From Spartobacteria bacterium (GTDB lineage Bacteria > Verrucomicrobiota > Verrucomicrobiia > Chthoniobacterales > Chthoniobacteraceae), in NCBI GenBank assembly GCA_021324395.1, contig JAJPJG010000011.1, forward strand, positions 1 to 64,000: a stretch of 64,000 nucleotides of DNA. Reading direction: 5' to 3'. A program made the translations under genes and the position numbers. Under the pieces are notes generated by a model. That model did no database searches, was not told where the DNA came from, and was given only the letters and a program-made list of their open reading frames with translations. Positions 1 through 10,756 of the stretch are shown here, in pieces. The first letter of the stretch is position 1; the number at the start of each line of letters is the position of its first letter.

Positions 1-253
1 CCGAATCCATACCGAGCCGGTGAAATTGAAAATAAGTCTGCGCCGCGAACACCGCACCGGTGAATCCGCCGGTGACGATGACGACCAGCTGCGAGCGGAA
101 GCCGACTTCCAGCATTTGTATAAAGAAAAGTCGCCAGCGAATCGGCGCGACGAACATCGCTTTAAATGTGTCCGTCGCGAGCAGCAGCAGTTCGCCGAGA
201 TATGCGACGAACGAGAGCGCGCTGCGACCGAAATAGGCGAGGAAAACCGTCAT
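1..253 (-). CDS. mlaE: MlaE-type ABC transporter permease, N-terminal part (cut by window start)
   Basis: Reading the minus strand from the ATG at 253 gives an N-terminus starting MTVFLAYFGRSALSFVAYLG. It continues through PIRWRLFFIQMLEVGFRSQL and VTGGFTGAVFAAQTYFQF to the window edge. The order (short amphipathic segment, R-x-x-x-F-x-x-Q-M/E-x-V-G-x-R-S, then a glycine-rich hydrophobic helix) is that of MlaE/YrbE permeases. These are the inner-membrane part of the Mla-type phospholipid transporter that maintains outer-membrane asymmetry. Only about 84 residues are visible; the family is usually about 250. The ATPase and MCE-domain partners would lie outside the window. No Shine-Dalgarno is obvious. 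Confidence 0.85.
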   Translation of the reverse strand, partial: MTVFLAYFGRSALSFVAYLGELLLLATDTFKAMFVAPIRWRLFFIQMLEVGFRSQLVVIVTGGFTGAVFAAQTYFQFHRLGMDS

Positions 254-302
254 GCGAACGGCAAATTAAGCGGCGACGGTGACGCCGCGCAAGCCACGGA
301 AA

Positions 303-572
303 TCAGCCTTGCGGACGGATGAGCTGCGTTTTGCTCTTCGGGTTCAGTTCCGGCGGGACAGAACCGACGATCCGCGCCTCAAGCCCGAGCTTGCGGAAAA
401 TCTGGCGGATTTCCTGGATTGTGAACGTCGGCTCGTCGAACTCGAGATAGACAATGTCATGATTGCTATCGACTTTGTAACGCATGCCGGGCACCGCCTC
501 GAACTCGTGATCGAGCTCCAGGATTTTGTCCAAATTGCGCACTCCGGCGGCGTAAACTTCGAGTTCGATCAT
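303..572 (-). CDS. Small conserved-looking protein, 89 aa, unknown function
   Basis: An 89-residue acidic protein starting MIELEVYAAGVRNLDKILEL. The ATG at 572 is preferred over an alternative start 15 codons upstream, because the extra residues (hydrophobic, tyrosine-rich) do not look native. The predicted pattern is alternating beta strands and helices of a ferredoxin-like or HMA-like fold, without a CxxC metal motif. It lies 49 bp upstream of mlaE on the same strand, so the two may be co-transcribed. I do not recognise a named family, and no function is proposed. Confidence 0.6.
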   Translation of the reverse strand: MIELEVYAAGVRNLDKILELDHEFEAVPGMRYKVDSNHDIVYLEFDEPTFTIQEIRQIFRKLGLEARIVGSVPPELNPKSKTQLIRPQG

Positions 573-683
573 ATAAGGGCTAAAAACATATAGAACGGCA
601 GAAGGAAGACATAGCAAATAAATTTTGCGGTGACGGTTGCCCGCGCGGTTTTGCTCTGCTAAAAGCCTTCACCTTTTTCTCCG

Positions 684-3950
<3,267 letters not shown>

Positions 3951-3998
3951 CTGCGCAACGCGTTTTGCAGAAATGACAAGAAAAGAGGTGCGCGCGTC

Positions 3999-5234
3999 AT
4001 GTTATCGGGCATCTTGTCGCTCGTTTTCACGATGACCCGAACCGTTTCGAAACTCCGCCTGTCGATTTCCGCCATTTTTTTAAATTGCGTCATCGCGCTT
4101 TCGACGCGCGCGAATCCCAGTCCCGAGCCGGTCTGGAACTCGAAGCCCGGACCGTGGGGCGATCTCGAGGTCCGCGCGATGTATCTCGAGGCACCCGATT
4201 CGCTCATCGCGACCGTGCCGAAGCCGAACACCGTCGTGTCATGGATGTTTCCCGGCGCGACACCGGCGTCGCTCAAACAGCTCTTCGACCGCGCAAAGCT
4301 CGACGAGGTGTTTCAGCAGGAGTTGCTCGATCCGAAACGAATGACGAGGCAGGACGGAGTGCTTGCTGTTCTTCCATCCACGGCGCGTCTCGAAGCGATG
4401 ACGATCGAACAGCGCGATATCATTTACAGCGAACTCTCGAAGTCATCCCTGAACGAATTTAAAAAAGATCCGGTTTTCATTCCCGACGGCAATGTCGACG
4501 ACTGGCTGCGCGAAACGGGGCTGCGCCCGGAGATTCAGGATTTGATCCGCAAGCTGACGTGGCATTGCGGGCACGCGCTCGCGTTTAGCGACATTCGCGT
4601 GTTGATGAGCCACGCGCAGTCTGATGCCGAGTTGCTGGAGATTTTCAAAACGGCAACGCGTGTGCGCACGTTACTGGTCGAGTTGAAACTGTCACCACAC
4701 GCCGATCCGAAACCGCTGGTCGATTATTGGAGCGCGGGCAATCCGAACAGCGACATCATCCCGATGCTCGAGTCCGCCGTGGAGCGCGAAAACGTCACGT
4801 CGATAGACATCCTGCACGTGCTCCCACCGCTCGCGCGCCGCCGGCTTTACACATATCCGACCGCCGAGCTCGCCGCGCGCGGACGCATGCCCGATTGCCA
4901 CTGGACGTCGCTGAATTTTTTTAACCTGACACGCCAGGATTACTTCCTCGATACGCGTCTGGCATCGAGCCACGTGATCGCCGATTACTCTCCGGTCCAG
5001 CCACCGTATCATTACGGCGATGTGCTTTTTTTCCAAAATGACGATTCACAGGTTATTCACTCGTGCGTCTTCATCGCGGACGACATCGTGTTTACGAAAA
5101 ACGGCGAAAACGCGCTGACCCCGTGGATTCTCATGAAGCTCGGCGACGTGAAAGACCTCTACCTGCGCGGCCCCGAATGGCGAATCCAAGGTTACCGTCG
5201 CAAAAGCTCGACCATTCAGGCGTCGCTGTTTTAG
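3999..5234 (+). CDS. Secreted protein with possible NlpC/P60-like C-terminal region
   Basis: A 411-residue protein with a long N-terminal hydrophobic stretch ending around LSTRAN, consistent with a Sec signal peptide. The ATG at 3999 has an AGAGGTG upstream at good spacing. An internal ATG at 4032 would give a more classical signal peptide and cannot be excluded. The middle is charged and helical. The C-terminal part has a Cys in MPDCHWTSLNFF (about residue 300), then YHYGDVLFFQND and a conserved-looking His in VIHSCVFIADDIVF. This order resembles the Cys/His arrangement of papain-like NlpC/P60 peptidases, which cleave peptidoglycan peptides. The resemblance is weak, so catalytic function is inference only. 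Confidence 0.65.
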   Translation: MLSGILSLVFTMTRTVSKLRLSISAIFLNCVIALSTRANPSPEPVWNSKPGPWGDLEVRAMYLEAPDSLIATVPKPNTVVSWMFPGATPASLKQLFDRAKLDEVFQQELLDPKRMTRQDGVLAVLPSTARLEAMTIEQRDIIYSELSKSSLNEFKKDPVFIPDGNVDDWLRETGLRPEIQDLIRKLTWHCGHALAFSDIRVLMSHAQSDAELLEIFKTATRVRTLLVELKLSPHADPKPLVDYWSAGNPNSDIIPMLESAVERENVTSIDILHVLPPLARRRLYTYPTAELAARGRMPDCHWTSLNFFNLTRQDYFLDTRLASSHVIADYSPVQPPYHYGDVLFFQNDDSQVIHSCVFIADDIVFTKNGENALTPWILMKLGDVKDLYLRGPEWRIQGYRRKSSTIQASLF

Positions 5235-6115
5235 CGCCGCAACCAGAATGATTTCAGGTATTGCTCGCCGCGAAAATCGGGCGGCATCGGCGCATGCATA
5301 ACGCGCCAGCGCTCCGGCGAATCGAGTCCGGCGAAAATCAAATTGCGAAATGCGGCGGGCGAAAGGCTGCGCTGGTTCGTGGAGCAAAAAAGCGTGCCGC
5401 TCGGCGCGAGGAGTTTTGCGGCGGCGCGGACGAGCTCGGCAAAACCGGACTCGATCGTGAACACGCGCCCTTTGTCATTTCGCGAAAAAGTCGGCGGATC
5501 GAGAATGACGATGTCGAACGTGCGCCGTTTGCGCGCGAAGCGCTCCAGCCAGTTCGCGACATCGCCGAAAATAAAGTCGTGCGCAGCGAGATCGACGTTG
5601 TTTAACGCGTAGTTGCGCCGGCCCCAGTCGAGATAATGCTTCGATAAATCGAGGTTCACCGTCGCAGCACCACCGAGCGCCGCGCTCGTACCGAATGCGC
5701 ACGTGTAGGCGAAACAATTGAGCACCGTCTTGCCGCGCGCCATTTCGCGCAATGCGCGGCGATTGTCGCGCTGGTCGAGAAAAATGCCCTGCGAATATCC
5801 GGCGCTAAAATCGATTTCGTAGCGCACGCCGTTTTCGTGAACAACAAACGGCGCATCGACTTTTTCGCCCGAGAACCAGACCGGCGCGGTTTTGTCGCCG
5901 AGCTTTTTCCGGTAAATCGAGCGCGGCTCTTTCGCATCGCGCAGCCATTCCGCGAAACTCTCACCGCGCGTTTGCACGAGCCAGTTGCCCGCGAAATCCT
6001 CGATCTCCAAATCGTCAAAACCATCGCCGCGTCCATCGACGATTCGCAGCGCATCGGTGCCGTTCGCGCGCAACGGCTCGCGTTTTGCGAGCGCGCGGGC
6101 GAGTTTTTCTAACAT
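5231..6115 (-). CDS. RlmI-like class I SAM-dependent rRNA (cytosine-C5) methyltransferase
   Basis: About 294 residues from the ATG at 6115; a GTG at 6136 would add seven. Key motifs are the SAM-binding VLNCFAYTCAFGTSAA, an acidic LDLSKHYLDWGRRNYALN, the catalytic-site FDIVILDPPTFSR, and a Cys in TLFCSTNQRSLS. These match the COG1092 family (RlmI/RlmK-type 23S rRNA methyltransferases). The N-terminal PUA domain of E. coli RlmI is replaced by a short beta-rich region. The gene ends convergently with the upstream secreted protein, overlapping by 4 bp. It is divergently transcribed from the phosphohexomutase 40 bp away. Confidence 0.85.
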   Translation of the reverse strand: MLEKLARALAKREPLRANGTDALRIVDGRGDGFDDLEIEDFAGNWLVQTRGESFAEWLRDAKEPRSIYRKKLGDKTAPVWFSGEKVDAPFVVHENGVRYEIDFSAGYSQGIFLDQRDNRRALREMARGKTVLNCFAYTCAFGTSAALGGAATVNLDLSKHYLDWGRRNYALNNVDLAAHDFIFGDVANWLERFARKRRTFDIVILDPPTFSRNDKGRVFTIESGFAELVRAAAKLLAPSGTLFCSTNQRSLSPAAFRNLIFAGLDSPERWRVMHAPMPPDFRGEQYLKSFWLRR

Positions 6116-6155
6116 GGATTGCAATCTTTCCGTCACCTTTTAGAATTCGATTTTC

Positions 6156-8120
6156 ATGAGCGATTTAAAGTTGGATTTAGACCGCGCAGTCGCCGCAGGC
6201 AAGCTACTCGCCAGCAGCGCAAAGAATATTTCGCAGCTTCTCGCGCAGAGCAGCGCGCCGATCGTGCACGATAGCATCGCCGAACTCGTCAACGCGAGCG
6301 AATGGGCGGAACTCAACGACCGCTTTTTCCGCACGCTCGCGTTTGGCACCGGCGGATTGCGCGGACGGACGATCGGCAAAATCGTCACGCAGGCCGAGCG
6401 CGGCACACTGACGGAACTTGGCCGCCCACAGTTCCCGTGCGTCGGAACGAACGCGATGAATTTTTACAACATCAGCCGCGCCACGCAGGGATTGGTCGCT
6501 TATTTAAAAGAATGGTTTGCGCGCGAAAATCGCGCCGGCAAACCGAAACTGGTCATCGCGCATGACACGCGGCATTTCTCGCGCGATTTTGCGGAGCTGG
6601 CGGCGAAGGTCGCGGTCGAGAACGGCTGCGATGCGTTTCTCTTTGAAGCGCCGCGCTCGACGCCCGAGCTGTCGTTCGCGGTGCGTTATACAAACGCCGA
6701 CGCGGGCGTGGTGCTCACCGCGAGCCACAATCCGCCGCACGATAACGGCTTTAAATGCTACTTTGCCGACGGCGCGCAAGTCGTCGAGCCGCACGCGAGC
6801 GGCATCATCGCGAAGGTGAATGCGGTCGAGAGCGACGTTTACAAGCCCCTGCACGAGGGCGAACAGGGCCGGCTGCAAGCCATCGGCAGCGAAATCGACG
6901 AAGCTTACATGATGCGGCTCGAGACGCTGATCCTCGATCCCGCGATGGTGAAAGCGCAAAGCGGGCTGCGCATCGTTTACACGCCGATTCACGGCACGGG
7001 TGGCGTCATCATCGAGCCGATGCTGAAACGGCTCGGCTTTCATTTTTCGCTCGTGCCGGAGCAGAACGAATTCGATGGACGTTTCCCGACCGTTAAATCG
7101 CCGAACCCGGAAAACGCCGAGGCGCTGCAAATGGCGATCGATCTCGCGAAAAAAGAAGACGCGGATCTCGTCATCGCGACCGACCCGGACTGCGACCGCA
7201 TGGGCGTCGCCGCGCGTTCTGCCGATGGCGAGATGAAGCTTTTCAGCGGAAACCAGATCGGCTCTCTGATGGCTTACTACCGCGCGAAAACGCTGTTTGA
7301 GCAGGGCGTTTTGACAAAGGAAAACGCAACGCGCGGCGTCATCATCAAGACATTCGTTACCACCGATCTGCAAAAAGCGATCGCACAAAAATTCGGTCTG
7401 CGCTGCGTCGAGACACTCACCGGTTTTAAATACATCGGCGAAAAACTCGGCAAATACGAAGCGGCTTTGCCGGCTGGAAGCTGCGAGGGCTACCGCACCA
7501 AAACCGAAACCGAAACCCGCAAAGCACGCCTCGCGCAATCGAGCTTTTACGTGTTCGGCGGCGAGGAAAGCTACGGCTACAGCGGTGCGGATTTCGTGCG
7601 CGACAAGGACGGCAACGGCGCGGCGGTGATGTTCGCCGAGGTCGCGGCTTACGCGAAATCTCGCGGGCTGACGCTTGATCAGTTGCTCGACGAGGTGTTC
7701 GCCGAGTTCGGTTTTTACGCGGAGAAAAACGGCTCGCTCACATTCGAAGGCGCAGAGGGAGCGGCGAAAATCCAGCAGCTCGTGCAATCGTATGCCGCGA
7801 ATCCGCCGCAAAAACTCGACGGCGCAAATGTGCGCGGCTTGAAAAATTTCGCGACGGAGAAATTCACCGACATCGAAGGCGACGCGATTCCGTCGGAAAA
7901 AATGCTGATGATCGAGCTCGAGGATGGCCGGCGCGTCGCGGTGCGTCCGTCCGGCACCGAACCGAAGATCAAGTTTTACCTTTTTGCGCATCGCGATCCG
8001 GCCGCGGGCAAAAAGTTCGCATCGGCGGAACTTGCCGAAATCAAATCGCAAGTGCAGAAGTCGCTCGACTCGCTCTGGAGCGCAATCCAGCGTGACGCAG
8101 ACGAGCGACTAGCCGGTTAA
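6156..8120 (+). CDS. Alpha-D-phosphohexomutase (phosphoglucomutase/phosphomannomutase, PGM2-like)
   Basis: A 654-residue enzyme with all four phosphohexomutase signatures in order. The phosphoserine loop is VVLTASHNPPHDNGFKC (about residue 190), and the Mg-binding loop is ATDPDCDRMG (about 346). The sugar-specificity loop is FGGEESYGYSG (about 470), and the phosphate-binding loop is VRPSGTEPKIKFYL (about 596). It interconverts hexose 1- and 6-phosphates, linking glycolysis to glycogen (glgC is at 40 kb) and nucleotide sugars. The length and the inserted segment after the sugar loop place it in the PGM2/PgcA-like branch, distinct from GlmM at 22.8 kb. Substrate preference cannot be read from sequence. 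Confidence 0.93.
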   Translation: MSDLKLDLDRAVAAGKLLASSAKNISQLLAQSSAPIVHDSIAELVNASEWAELNDRFFRTLAFGTGGLRGRTIGKIVTQAERGTLTELGRPQFPCVGTNAMNFYNISRATQGLVAYLKEWFARENRAGKPKLVIAHDTRHFSRDFAELAAKVAVENGCDAFLFEAPRSTPELSFAVRYTNADAGVVLTASHNPPHDNGFKCYFADGAQVVEPHASGIIAKVNAVESDVYKPLHEGEQGRLQAIGSEIDEAYMMRLETLILDPAMVKAQSGLRIVYTPIHGTGGVIIEPMLKRLGFHFSLVPEQNEFDGRFPTVKSPNPENAEALQMAIDLAKKEDADLVIATDPDCDRMGVAARSADGEMKLFSGNQIGSLMAYYRAKTLFEQGVLTKENATRGVIIKTFVTTDLQKAIAQKFGLRCVETLTGFKYIGEKLGKYEAALPAGSCEGYRTKTETETRKARLAQSSFYVFGGEESYGYSGADFVRDKDGNGAAVMFAEVAAYAKSRGLTLDQLLDEVFAEFGFYAEKNGSLTFEGAEGAAKIQQLVQSYAANPPQKLDGANVRGLKNFATEKFTDIEGDAIPSEKMLMIELEDGRRVAVRPSGTEPKIKFYLFAHRDPAAGKKFASAELAEIKSQVQKSLDSLWSAIQRDADERLAG

Positions 8121-8136
8121 TTCCGTAACACACAAT

Positions 8137-8448
8137 ATGTCACTCGAAATTCATCTCGACGGCGGCGAAACTCAAATGATCAAGGCGATCGGCATCGGCG
8201 GCTCGAATATTTCCGGCGAAGCGCTGCTCGAACGCGTGAACGGCATGGAGGAAGCCGAGTTTCTCGACACGCTGAAAGGGCTCATCACGATGGGCTACGT
8301 CATGTCTGATAAGCAATCGATGCACAATTTCGAAGACGTGAAGCGCGCGGAATTTCACGTCAACTCCGGCTACGCAAAGGCGCTCAAAGAAGCTGTCGAT
8401 CCGCGTTTTCGTCCGCAGAAAAAGAGCCGTCGCGTTCGCCGCGAATGA
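8137..8448 (+). CDS. Small basic-tailed protein, 103 aa, unknown function
   Basis: A 103-residue protein beginning MSLEIHLDGGETQMIKAIG and ending in a strongly basic tail (PQKKSRRVRRE). The central part, with short helices around SGEALLERVNGMEEAEFL and DTLKGLITMGYVMSDKQ, has the spacing of a winged-helix-like domain. That is only an impression. It starts 16 bp after the phosphohexomutase and overlaps lnt by the ATGA at 8445-8448, so it should be translated in the same transcript. I do not recognise its family. Confidence 0.65.
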   Translation: MSLEIHLDGGETQMIKAIGIGGSNISGEALLERVNGMEEAEFLDTLKGLITMGYVMSDKQSMHNFEDVKRAEFHVNSGYAKALKEAVDPRFRPQKKSRRVRRE

Positions 8449-10013
8449 GCCGTGTCTGGCCGTGGCTCGCGGCTGCGGCGAGCGGCGCGCTGCTCACGCT
8501 CTGCTTTCCGCGATTCGACCAGGAATGGCTCTGCTGGCTCGCACTCACGCCGCTGATTTGCGCCGTCTGGTTTTCGCATCCGCCAGCGCGCCGCAGATGG
8601 CTGCGCAACGCCGCGCTCGGCTACGTCGCCGGGATTGTTTTTTTCACCGGCGCATTTAGCTGGCTCGGCTCGCTCGGCACGCTCTTCGGAAGTGCGTGGC
8701 TCCACGCGCTGCCGCTGCTGCTCTCGCTTTATCTCGGTCTTTATTTTGCATTCTGGAGCTGGTTCATCGGACTGCTTGACGGCGGCGATTTTCGTAGTTC
8801 GCTGAAAAATTTGCGCACCGGTATTTTCGGTGCGTGTGCGTGGGTGACGCTCGAATGGGTGCGCGGCTGGCTCTTCAGCGGATTTGGCTGGAACGGGCTT
8901 GGCGTGGCACTTCACGGCGATTTGCCGATGATCCAAATCGCGGAATTCACCGGCGTCGCCGGGCTTTCGTTTCTCGTCGCGTTTTCAAATTTGATGGTTG
9001 TGATCATCGTGCGCCGAATCGCCGGCGAAATCGGCCCGGTTTTTCTCAAGCGCATCCGCTGGGAATTCAGCGTCTCGGTCGCGCTAATCACGGTTGTGTT
9101 TGGCTACGGCATCCGCACATTGCTGCACAAACGCGAAGGCGAATTGGTTTCGCTCCACGTCGCGGCGATCCAGCCGAACATTCCGCAGTCGGAGAAATTC
9201 GATCCGCAGTCCGAAGAGAAAATTTTCCAGCAACTCGACACGCTCACCACACTCGCCGCCGCGTCGCGGCCGCAGCTTTTGCTCTGGCCGGAAGCCGCAA
9301 CGCCGCAGGGCATGTTTGCCGACGAAGTGAATTACCGGTTCGTGCTAAACCAGGCCCGGCGCGGCGATTTTGCGATGCTCATCGGCACGCTCGATTCCGA
9401 CATCCAGCGGCACGAGGATTACAATGTCGCGACGCTGCTCACCGATCGCGGACAGCACATGCAGACGTATCGTAAAATGCATCTCGTGCCGTTCGGCGAA
9501 TACATGCCACTGCGGCACAGCTTCCCGCTTTTCGCGATGATCGCGGGCGAACTCGTGCCGGGCGATTTCGCACCCGGTCGCGAGTTCACGCTGCTGCAAC
9601 TGCCGCAGCCTTCGCTAAAAATCGCCGCGCTGATATGCTTTGAAGACACACTCGGCGATCTGACGCGGCGCTTCGCGAAAAACGGCGCGCAGTTGCTTGT
9701 AAACATCACGAACGACGGCTGGTTTCTGCGCTCGGCGGGCGCGGAGCAGCATCTCGCGAATGCGCTTTTTCGCACGGTCGAGACTCGCCTTCCGCTGATT
9801 CGCTGCGCAAACACAGGCGTAACTTGCGCCGTCGATCCGTTCGGACGCGTCGATGCATGGCTGAAGCCGTTTGAGCAAGGCTTCGCCGCGCGCGAAATTA
9901 AAATTTCCGCTAACGCGCCGCCGACATTTTATACAAAATACGGCGACGTTTTCACGGTCGCGTGCGTCATCGTCACGTGCGTTGTCTTGATTTTGCGGCT
10001 GAAATTCCGATGA
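8445..10013 (+). CDS. lnt: Apolipoprotein N-acyltransferase
   Basis: A 522-residue inner-membrane enzyme. The first ~220 residues hold several hydrophobic helices; the rest is a nitrilase-like periplasmic domain. The catalytic triad is visible as Glu in LLLWPEAATPQG (about residue 281), Lys in TYRKMHLVPFGEYMPL (about 343) and Cys in AALICFEDTLGD (about 397). Lnt adds the third acyl chain to outer-membrane lipoproteins, so its presence supports a diderm cell. It overlaps its neighbours by 4 bp (ATGA) on both sides, indicating a translationally coupled operon with the small upstream gene and the DUF2334 gene. Confidence 0.95.
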   Translation: MSRVWPWLAAAASGALLTLCFPRFDQEWLCWLALTPLICAVWFSHPPARRRWLRNAALGYVAGIVFFTGAFSWLGSLGTLFGSAWLHALPLLLSLYLGLYFAFWSWFIGLLDGGDFRSSLKNLRTGIFGACAWVTLEWVRGWLFSGFGWNGLGVALHGDLPMIQIAEFTGVAGLSFLVAFSNLMVVIIVRRIAGEIGPVFLKRIRWEFSVSVALITVVFGYGIRTLLHKREGELVSLHVAAIQPNIPQSEKFDPQSEEKIFQQLDTLTTLAAASRPQLLLWPEAATPQGMFADEVNYRFVLNQARRGDFAMLIGTLDSDIQRHEDYNVATLLTDRGQHMQTYRKMHLVPFGEYMPLRHSFPLFAMIAGELVPGDFAPGREFTLLQLPQPSLKIAALICFEDTLGDLTRRFAKNGAQLLVNITNDGWFLRSAGAEQHLANALFRTVETRLPLIRCANTGVTCAVDPFGRVDAWLKPFEQGFAAREIKISANAPPTFYTKYGDVFTVACVIVTCVVLILRLKFR

Positions 10014-10756
10014 AACATCTCGTCGTTTCCATTCATGATGTTTCACCGCTCACGCAGGAGACGACCGCGCAAATCCTCGACGATCTGCACGCTCTCGGCG
10101 TTCCACACATGTCGCTGCTCGTGGTGCCCGACCATCACCATCGCGTGCATTTTTTGCATCAGCCCGATTTTTGCAAATGGCTCACCGCGCAATCTCACGA
10201 TGGACACGAAGCGGTCATTCACGGCTATTTTCATCAACGCGCGCGGCGTCATGGCGAATCGTCGCGCTCAAAATTCATAACGCGTTTTTACACCGCGGAC
10301 GAAGGCGAATTTTACGACATCGACGAAGTGCAGGCGCGCGAACTGGTGAAAAAAGCGCGCTACGAATTTGCGCAAATCGGCCTGCATCCCTCCGGCTTCA
10401 TTGCGCCCGCGTGGCTGCTGAGCGTCGCCGCGGAACGCGCGCTGCACGCGCTCGGCATCGACTACACGACGAGGCTCGCAACAATTCTCGATTTAAAAAA
10501 CAGCCGCACACATCGCTCGCAATCGCTTGTCTGGAGCGTGCGCAGTCGCTGGCGGCGCAGCGTGAGTCTCGCGTGGAATGCATCGCTGTTCGAGCGGCTG
10601 CGCACAAATCCGCTGATGCGCGTGAGCATTCACCCGACCGACTTGCAGCACGCTAAAATCTGGCTACAAGTGCGGACACTGATTTCCCGTGCGCTTGAAG
10701 AGCGCGCACCGATTACTTATCAAAACTGGATCGACATCCGTCGCTCCGCGTCATGA
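10010..10756 (+). CDS. DUF2334-type polysaccharide deacetylase-like protein
   Basis: A 248-residue protein starting MKHLVVSIHDVSPLTQETTA. The S-I-H-D-V-S-P start, the VIHGYFHQRA motif and GFIAPAWLLS are typical of DUF2334, a branch of the NodB-like carbohydrate esterase fold. Asp and His residues in IHDVSP and VIHGYFH are the likely metal ligands. The start is placed at the ATG overlapping the lnt stop (ATGA); an in-frame upstream extension would run inside lnt. It overlaps the downstream PHP/glycosyltransferase gene the same way. The context suggests removal of an acyl group from an envelope glycan, but the substrate is unknown. Confidence 0.85.
   Translation: MKHLVVSIHDVSPLTQETTAQILDDLHALGVPHMSLLVVPDHHHRVHFLHQPDFCKWLTAQSHDGHEAVIHGYFHQRARRHGESSRSKFITRFYTADEGEFYDIDEVQARELVKKARYEFAQIGLHPSGFIAPAWLLSVAAERALHALGIDYTTRLATILDLKNSRTHRSQSLVWSVRSRWRRSVSLAWNASLFERLRTNPLMRVSIHPTDLQHAKIWLQVRTLISRALEERAPITYQNWIDIRRSAS

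Noticed and set aside
6504..8051. A 515-codon open frame opposite the phosphohexomutase gene.
   Set aside because: The phosphohexomutase frame carries all catalytic motifs. The opposite frame is compositionally abnormal (Phe/Arg/His-rich), as expected of a shadow.
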